A DNA stretch of 64,000 nt from Lumnitzera littorea (lineage: Eukaryota > Streptophyta > Magnoliopsida > Myrtales > Combretaceae). Numbering within the stretch: the stretch's first letter is position 1; each line of letters starts with the position of its first letter. The stretch covers positions 25,245,579-25,309,578 of the forward strand of contig JAMXBB010000012.1 of the NCBI GenBank assembly GCA_024138015.1, in the 5' to 3' direction. Of this stretch, positions 56,950 through 64,000 are shown piece after piece. The position numbers and the translations under genes are program-made. The notes under the pieces are model-generated. The model did not search any database, had not been told where the DNA came from, and worked only from the letters and a program-made list of their open reading frames with translations.

Positions 56950-59490
56950 GTTTACATTGATGTTTGGTTTTTTGGGAGAATCCTCACTACACATTAACTA
57001 AATTTATGAATTTGGTCTTTTTTGCAACCTATTCTATTTGTTGTATGTTAGAAGTCAGATCTTACTTATTGGAAATTATAGTGGCTTGGCAAGTTCGTTT
57101 CGAATTATTTTTGGATTCTGATGTAATCTCTTGATTTTTTTTTAATTCTAAGTTGTTTTGTGACCTTAGATGGCTAAATGTTGGCTTCAGTCAAATAAAA
57201 GACTTGAAGAACTCAAAAGGTAATATTAAGTGGGGGGAGTCTTGGGAAATGCAATCATAGCGAATTGAAACTTTGTGTGACCTCATTGTTCGAGTATGTA
57301 TGGGTGGGTCTGTAGTAGTTATTAGACCTAATCACTTCTTTACTATAAAATTTAGCTTTCATTTTGTGCACCCTTTTATATTTTAAATATATTTGTTGGT
57401 TGTTGCTGTGTCATGTTGTTTTTTTGGAAGTTGATGGTCGATTTTGATGACATGAATCCTAATACTGTTAGTCTTCCCTCCTCTCTCCACCACCACCACC
57501 TACCCCCTACCCCCTTCCCCCAAAACAACCGATGTACACCCTCCCTTTTTTCATTTTGAGGGGTCTTAGTTAAATGTCTTGAAGTTTTTACTCTATTGAC
57601 TATTTGGATTTTTGGATCCTTTACTAATACCAATGTTGTCTGTTAGTTAATTATTGGTGTATAGATCTTTAGTATGCTACTAAATTTCCATGGAAAGTAA
57701 TCTGAATGAGTACGTTTATTGTTTGTTATAAGAGCAGGCAAAACAGTGCTGAATGATATGTCCAATAAAATCAAGAATAGCTTTTTCAACATGTATCACA
57801 ACGATTAGAATTCATGTCTCGGTAGATTAGCAGACGATGATTTGTTGGTTCTTTTAACAGCTTTCTAATTGTAATAATCTCTATCAAAATTGCTGATTCA
57901 AAGGGGTTATCTCTTGTTTAATTAGAAGAATTGGCTTTTATGTAATTATCCTATGATATTAGCGATGTGATACGTGGGTTCTTAATAATATACAAGGGTA
58001 CATGGAGTTGTATATTATATAATTATGCATGCTTGTTGAGGACATTGAACTTGGTGGTTCTAACACGTTCTTTAATAGGGCAATTTGTGCTATTATTCTT
58101 CTGTCTGTACACCTTACGGTAATTCTAGTGACAAGGATTAACTACTGACGATGCAAATGCTACTAAATACATCTGAAACCTAATACTGCCCATTCCATGA
58201 ATCTCTTAAGTGTGAATGCTGGAACCTTTTCCAGTGGTAGCATGCATTTGTTATGGTTGATTGCGATTTGTGCTTGGAATGAATTAACTCAAACAATTCA
58301 AAACTCCCTCTTATCTAAAAGCTTTGACGTTCCCATGATATGATATCATCGAGTTAGCTTCTCTTAGGCTGATGTCAAATCAGTCTTTATGCTCGATTCC
58401 GGCTTGTGGGTTGGCTCTCTTTCTCTCCTATTTCCTCCATAAAGATAACCCTCCCATCATTGCTTTCGACGAGTAAATACTTATTGTTTAGGTTGCAGCT
58501 GCCTTTTCATCACCATCTAGTCTTCGAGCATCGTTTTTGCCCGACCATTTCCGGTTCAATTTCCATAGCACAGCACGCTCTCGGAATTGAACCTGTGAGA
58601 AAATCCTTTTTGTGACCGTTTGATGCTTTTATTGGTGGACCTGGCCTGATGTTCTCTTTGATTTCATTCTTTTGATTCCCCTCTTAACTCCATCGAGTAT
58701 TTTAATCGGTAGTTTATCAAATCTTTGTCAAATATATGTTCGACTTAGTTTACAGTTGTTACACATTAATACAAATAGGATTTGTTTGGATTATCTATTT
58801 TTATTCTCTCTCTTGATATATTTGTATTTTATCTGTATAAGTTTTGTATTTGGTCAAGATCCATTTGAAATAAAATGGTTGAAAAACTATTTTATATGTA
58901 TTTTATCTATTTGTGTTTCCTAACTACGATGAAAGTAATAATTGGAGCGTTAAAATTGAAAAATAAAAATTCACGTACCCTTAAAATAAAAGATTTGGAT
59001 AAATTGATTTTTTTACATTATAGATGACTATTTTAACTAGTATTTTTATAAATATGAATAAAATAAAGAGTATATAAATTTAATTGTATAAGAATTTTTT
59101 AGGTATATAATTTTAGAAGATAGTTATGTTGGTTCGTGTTTTATTTTTATTAAATGAAAAGAAGAATCAAATGAACTCAGGTAAATTCAATTAGTTAACT
59201 GTAAAAAATCAATATCGAGTTAAATCATTAAGATTAAGGCTGAATCCGCAGTTTCTCAATTAGCAAATGCCAAATTCAGACTAGCTATAGATAGATAATT
59301 AAAGGAAAGGGATTAGGTAATCCTTATAATGCCAGTTTTAAAAGCATGTGTTTCGCATATATTATATTACCTTCTAATGCTGTTTCACTTGAAACTCCAG
59401 TAGTCAAAGGTTGTATTTTGTTTTCTTTTTTTGTTGTTCACAAAATGATGGGAAATGATTTTTTTGTTAACCTCACATGTCCACCTAAGC
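56950..59490 (+). repeat. Segmental duplication, copy B
   Basis: A diverged direct copy of 46580-48960, co-linear over its whole length (markers given under copy A), including the AATAAA at 57194-57199. Small indels exist, for example about 60 extra bases near 57840-57900. The frame read in copy A near 46590 is broken here by an extra T in a T run. It ends where the LINE begins near 59490. A pyrimidine-rich CCACC stretch at 57480-57535 is local to this copy. Confidence 0.85.
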
Positions 59491-60212
59491 TCACCACTCT
59501 ACAAGAAGTTCCTTAACACCCTCTTGATCTTAATAATACTCGCTTTAAGCAACATGAAAATAGAACTTTAGGAGACTTGCATTGAGAAAAGGATAGATTT
59601 TATCGGTTGCGACCTTCTTGCATGTGATAGAAATTTAGATGTTAAAAAATTTACCCTCATAAGGATATTTTCCTACAAAGTGTCACAGTCTTCCCTTTTT
59701 AACTTGGTAGAGAGGAGAGGAACTCCGAGATAACAAATAGGTAGAGAACCTTCTTATGAAACTTGTAACTTGTAAAATGTGTCATTTAACATGTTGTTGC
59801 ACATTATAAAAAAAGATATTGCTCTTATTTGCATTTGTCAAGAGGCTAGATAGGGAACGAAATAGTTGTAAAACACCATACATTAAGGATACGAACTCCA
59901 TATTGCCCTTTGTGAAGATCAAAAGGTCATTTGTAAAGCTCTAGTGAAAAGTGAACATAAGGTTACTAGCAGCTCTTTCTAAGAATAGCAAAGAGAATCT
60001 CTATGCATATTATAAAGATATAAGGGAAAATGGGATCTTCTCGTCTTAAGCCCCTTTTGCTTTGGAAAAACCCTACTAATTCACCATTTATGTTGATAGA
60101 AAATCTAGTAGTAGAGATACATTTCTCAATAAGAGAGTAAAAATATGGGGGAAACTACATGCTGTGTAGGATCTTGAGAAGGAAATCCCAATGGACTGTA
60201 ACATATGCTTTT
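59490..60212 (-). pseudogene. LINE reverse transcriptase, C-terminal part, catalytic Asp lost
   Basis: Minus strand, after the insertion: QKAYVTVHWDFLLKILHSM (60215-60154 area), CISTTRFSINVNGELVGFF, QSKRGLRREDPIFPYIFIIC (about 60060-60000), then FTNDLLIFTKGNMEF (59937-59893). The catalytic F-A-D-D reads FTND here, with AAT-GAC at 59931-59926, so the first catalytic Asp is Asn. The thumb region is faintly legible (KVATDKIYPFLNASLLKF, about 59615-59560) and homology ends near 59490. Confidence 0.8.
60208..60212. repeat. Target-site duplication of the LTR-like insertion, left
   Basis: CTTTT, repeated at 61143-61147. The sites fall in a homopolymer-rich stretch of the LINE, so a shift of a base or two is possible. 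Confidence 0.65.
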
Positions 60213-61142
60213 TGTTGAACTTAGAGCTTATTTATTGATTTGGATGAGAACAAAACATTTAAATGAATTGACTTAATTCAAGATTAATATTAGATGAGTT
60301 AATTGGATCTCATATAACCTATAATTCCTTAAGAATACACAAACTCATCAATTAAAGAAAGATATTTGTATTGCTTTGTGTGTTTGTTGATGTGCTTGTA
60401 AGTAGACGTATGATACAAGGATTGGCGTCCGGATGTTAGGCTTTTATGAAAATCTTGTTCTCCTTAGCATCCCAATGCCTTCGGAGCTTAGCATCAAGAC
60501 TTTAAGCCTCTGTGTTGGAAACATGATCAACATTCAAATGCTATATGTGGAGACATCCAGACGCTATACTCAAATATAGCCATTGAATAACATTTAATAC
60601 AACTGATGCATAACATTTGTTTCCAATGTCCATTTTTATATGAAGCTATAAATACAAGTTGTTAGGAAGTTGAAGTACAGTTAATAGAGTTAAAAATATG
60701 CTATTATTTCTCTTATTTTCTAGTACTTCATTCCAATTATCTTGTGCTCATAATTTGCAAAATTTTTTCAACCTATTATAGTGCTAAGTTATATTTGCAT
60801 TTTACTTGAAAGGGTGCACCATACTAATGATTGAGAATCATTTCTAATTGAGATTAGGTGTAGGCTCTTGAGCCATTATAATTGTGATTAATAAAGGTAT
60901 GCGTAAAAACCTCGATTGAGGCATTGCATAATCATGGAGAGTGAGAGGCAATCTGAACTCCACATTAAAATCTCAAGCTTAATTTCTCTATCCCTTACTC
61001 TTTAATTTATGTACTTTATTTGTTGTTTTATTGTCTTATCATTACATGTATTTAGTTATTTGACTAAGAAATTGGTATTAAAAGAAAATTTAGGTATCAA
61101 ACTCAATTTACCCCCCTTTTAAGTTCTTAGTATAGTATGTCA
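60213..61142. mobile_element. LTR-like insertion (930 bp) with TG...CA ends
   Basis: The element begins TGTTGAACTTAGAGC and ends TAGTATAGTATGTCA. It is flanked by CTTTT on both sides (60208-60212 and 61143-61147), the 5-bp duplication expected for LTR-retrotransposon integration. It sits between two adjoining LINE RT blocks (ALKVDLKK and KAYVTVHWDF), so the empty site can be deduced precisely. There is no coding sequence, primer-binding site or second LTR inside, which fits a solo LTR produced by recombination. On the minus strand a G6-TAAATTGA string lies near its start, like that at 3884-3905. Confidence 0.75.
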
Positions 61143-61147
61143 CTTTT
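61143..61147. repeat. Target-site duplication of the LTR-like insertion, right
   Basis: CTTTT, matching 60208-60212; the LINE sequence resumes directly after it. Confidence 0.65.
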
Positions 61148-61990
61148 TTTAGGTCGACCTTTAACGCATACTAAGGTGTGCCCTTATGAATATTCTACTC
61201 TACCATCAATTCTTAGGTAATGAGAATGTTGTCAAAAATCTTCCGCCTCAGCACAAAGGTTGCTTGTTCATCTCCAGTGAGAGAATGAAGAACATGTTTT
61301 AGCTTATTAGCCAACACTTTTGAGATAGCTTTATACAAGACGTTGCAATAAGCTATAGGTTAGAACTCACACAACCGAGAAGCATTGGGCGTTTTTGGGA
61401 CAAGAGAGATGATGGTGGTATTGATCTCTTTAAGCGTCTTAAGATTAAAAATTCTTTCACTCAACAAGTAAGATCATCCCTAATAATCACTTAAGCTTCT
61501 CTAGAGAACATGTAACCATCTAGCTCAGGGGCTTTGTCATTTACTTAGGAAAAGAAAGTGAGCTTAATTTCTTCATCTATAAATGGAGCATCTAGGAAGG
61601 CCTTTTGTTGTTGGTTTAGTTATCGTAAATCGAGGGACTTTATATCATCAAGTGAACTAGACTGATTTGTACAATGACAAAGCATCTGAAAGTAATTCAT
61701 TGCTTGTAGATGACTCACCAAGTTACCTTTTACTTCCACACCATCATCCCTAATTAAATAACAGATAGCACTTCGGTTATGTAGACTTCTAGCCTTGTGA
61801 AAGGAGGAGGAGCTTTTATTACGTAGTTTGAGCTAATTAATTCTAGCTTTTGCTTGAAGAAGTGCTCCTCTATAACTTTAAGGAGGTAGTAATTCTTGCA
61901 GGCTTTACGTTCTACTTCTACAAAGGATGCTTCGACATTTTGGAGCTCCTCTTTTGCTGTCAAAACTCAATTTGAAAGGTTGGAGAACTT
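61148..61990 (-). pseudogene. LINE reverse transcriptase, N-terminal part
   Basis: Minus strand, before the insertion: KVNDKAPELDGYMFSREA (about 61555-61500), the degenerate counterpart of the KAPGPDG block; then LKRSIPPSSLSCPKN and LTGDEQATFVLRRKIFDNIL (about 61278-61219); and ending in ALKVDLKK at about 61175-61151. Stops are interspersed. The frame of 69 codons at 61754-61963 is the helical segment upstream of RT. The domain resumes at 60207 on the other side of the inserted LTR-like element. Confidence 0.75.
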
Positions 61991-62019
61991 AACCTAATTT
62001 AGCTCTTTGAAATCTGATT

Positions 62020-62851
62020 TTAGCATCTTAAGCTTGCAAATAACTTGGAATCTTTTAGAACCTCTAATATCTTTTGCCCACACTTTAAAGACATTGCATT
62101 TGAAGCTGTTGTGATTAACCCAAAAGTTAAAGAACTTAAATGGTAACTATCTTCCACTTGTTTCAAAGTCTTTAAATACGGCAACCAAAGAGTGATCAAA
62201 GAGCAAAGGGGAGTAAAAACACTTCTTATGATCTTAGGAATAGCTTTAACCAAGCATGGTTAACTAAGACCTTATCAAGCTTCCTCAAAATAAGGTTGTG
62301 ATCTTGCTTGTTGGACCAAGAAAAGAAATTGCTTGTGTACTTCAAACCTCTAGTTCCATAAAGTTAATCAAATTTTGAAAATCCACCATAGCTTGCAATA
62401 ATCTGGCTTTACCACCTAATCTTTTTTAGGGATATATGGTAACATTTAAATTTCCAACAAGAAACTAAGGAGATGCAAAAGCTAAGATATCTCGCCATAG
62501 ATGCCTTGTCTTACCATCGTTGTTTGCATTATTAATGACATAGAATACAATTGAGAGGTTTACTCTTAGGTTGGTGATTGAGCAACTCATGAATTGTGCA
62601 CTCTCAAAAACTACCCTATCACCCTATATCTTTAGATTCCAAGCCAATAAGATTTGCTTCTTAGCAAAATTTTTAACTAAAAAAGACCAAGAATGACCAA
62701 ATGCTTGTTGAATAGCAACTTCATTCAAAGAGTTTACCTTTGTTTCAAGTAAACTTATAAAGGAGATATGATGTTCATCATACACCTTTCTAATACCAAT
62801 TGCCTTAATGGGTTCATTCAACCTTCTAACATTTCAAGATGCAATATTCAT
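62020..62851 (-). pseudogene. LINE endonuclease (APE-type), decayed
   Basis: The endonuclease nicks the target DNA to prime reverse transcription. The start is at 62851 (ATG). The first block reads MNIAS*NVRRLNEPIKAIGI with TGA where the family has Trp, then HHISFISLLETKVNSLNE, containing the LLETKV motif with its metal-binding Glu, and QQAFGHSWSFLVKN (to about 62670). Beyond 62620 only scattered similarity remains, in several frames. Confidence 0.75.
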
Positions 62852-63130
62852 GAAGCCAAAAAATATACAAATGAAACATATCAATAAAAAAAGCGCTTCT
62901 TTTTGTGGTGCTTCTCTTTATTGGACCAAAAGAGCTAGATCTCTTACTATTTGTACTTCTCACACTATTGCTCGTAAGTACTCTCTTTCTCGATGTCAAA
63001 TTGGTGATTGCTGTGTTTTCAATCTCTTCCATAACCTCCACCTCATTACCTCTAAACTTAAGAAAATCTTCCTTAAGTTACTACTCTTGATCTATCTTTG
63101 CATCAACAGGAGATTTAAAGACATGGGTAG
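62826..63130 (-). pseudogene. LINE linker / ORF1-like tail
   Basis: Upstream of the endonuclease start, a minus-strand stretch reads NEVEVMEEIENTAITNLTSR, KRVLTSNSVRSTNS and KRSTTKRSAFFID. It is Ser/Lys-rich, as is the region before the endonuclease in plant L1-type elements. The frame runs on through the endonuclease start codon in a different frame. It shows no RNA-recognition or zinc-knuckle motif. Confidence 0.45.
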
Positions 63131-64000
63131 GTAATGTGTTTTCTTGTCTTTGTACTCTTGAACATGGTTATACATGTTGAAGGTTCTCTTGAAGGCTATT
63201 TACGTCTTCTTTAACACATTAGTTATGTGCCAATCTAAGTCCTTGTGATCTTTCAAAGGGCACTGGATCTCTTTTTGTCCTCTTAGATAGCCTACTTAGG
63301 TGTACCGAGGGGTTCATAGGTATGTGGTGAAACTTCTATTGCTATATGTTTACTTGTCTCCTTCCTTTTGACCTATACCCATTACTCTTATTTAGTCGAT
63401 GATCCAGTTGTAGTCTAAGCCATGTTTCTCACTTGTGCAAGATGTGATGATCCAAAAACTTTACAATTAACATCTCTAAGATAGCCATAGGTACTCTATT
63501 GAGATTCTAGCAATGGACCCATTAGAGCACTTAACCCTTATAACTTTAATGAGTTGATTGATTTTAATTTTGAAAACCAACCGAATTTATGTTTTTAACT
63601 AATTTAATTTATTCAAAAAATTTAAAAGGTCCTAATTCTTGAGTGTTAAAAAATAAATACCTTAAAACATCCTTAAAAATTTTATTGATTTTTATTTCTA
63701 AAAAATATTTTTTTCTAGATGAAAAATCTTAAAAAGACTTAATGCTAAACATATCTCCTAAGCTAATATACATTATTTATATATTAAACAACTACCTACA
63801 TAAATAAATATAATATCCTTAACCTATATAATAAAAAAAAAACTAATACCAAAAAAATCTCCTAAGCTAATATATTCATATATATGTTAAATGACTAAGG
63901 ATCTAATAATAATAATAATATAATATAATAATAAAAAAAATTTTGAAAAGAACTGAACTTGAGTTTGAAGGCAAACTATACGGTGATGGCAGTGGATGTA
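63131..64000. other. Intergenic DNA with AT-rich repeats
   Basis: No gene. The string TCTCCTAAGCTAATATA occurs twice (about 63752 and 63856) within an AT-rich direct duplication of roughly 100 bases, and an (ATA)n run lies at about 63906-63935. Confidence 0.55.

Larger units (their letters stand above)
59490..63130 (-). mobile_element. L1-type LINE (non-LTR retrotransposon), split by an insertion
   Basis: On the minus strand the order is a linker or ORF1-like tail (63130-62860), endonuclease starting at 62851 with MNIAS*NVRRLNEPIKAI, and reverse transcriptase with words of every main block. A 930-bp LTR-like insertion (60213-61142) separates two adjacent RT blocks. No poly-A tail is seen at the 3' (low-coordinate) end, where homology stops at copy B of the segmental duplication, so the 3' end is truncated or eroded. 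Stops and frameshifts are frequent throughout. ORF1 is not identifiable. Confidence 0.8.

Noticed and set aside
58560..58600. tRNA-like string near a GAATTGAACC motif
   Set aside because: No cloverleaf arms can be formed, and the homologous stretch in copy A (about 48000) diverges without any structural conservation.

Overview
The window looks like a gene-poor, repeat-rich stretch of a flowering-plant nuclear genome, most likely a eudicot. It is AT-rich, with Ty3/gypsy (Tat-type), CACTA and L1-type LINE remnants, CT/GA and TA/CA microsatellites, a 375-base assembly gap (3490-3864) and a single N at 56165. I found no intact protein-coding gene, tRNA, rRNA or CRISPR array. Every recognisable coding stretch is a decayed transposable-element (TE) gene.

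Layout. 1-1450: purine-rich, LTR-like flank. 1455-3370 (minus): truncated Tat-type Ty3/gypsy pol with RT end, RNase H, a second RNase H and integrase. 3490-3864: gap. 3865-16250: non-coding DNA with several LTR-like stretches. 16826-24118: a CACTA DNA transposon of about 7.3 kb with terminal inverted repeats and a matching CAA target-site duplication; it carries an LTR-like Tat segment (about 20.07-21.34 kb). 24122-34820: a decayed Tat-type element with 5' LTR, primer-binding site, gag, protease, RT/RNase H, second RNase H and integrase. It also carries an antisense plant-mobile-domain (PMD) gene between integrase and where the 3' LTR should be.

36940-49000: a different kind of sequence. A promoter-like block (G-box, TATA box) is followed by about 10 kb that is T- and G-rich on the plus strand, has no sustained reading frame, and is built from nested tandem duplications, including five copies of a module with a splice-acceptor-like core. 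I read it as a candidate long non-coding transcription unit. Its last 2.4 kb (46580-48960) is repeated in the same orientation at 56950-59490, about 10.4 kb away; LTR-type debris lies between the copies. 59490-63130 (minus): an L1-type LINE whose RT domain is split by a 930-bp LTR-like insertion with a CTTTT target-site duplication.

The retroelements no longer form a working system. Both Tat integrases keep their DD35E residues, but the reading frames are broken by stops that fit C-to-T decay, and the plus-strand RT catalytic motif and the LINE RT motif have each lost an aspartate. The features most worth following up are the antisense PMD gene, the repeated non-coding locus with its distal duplicate, and the fold-back structures near 56.2 kb.
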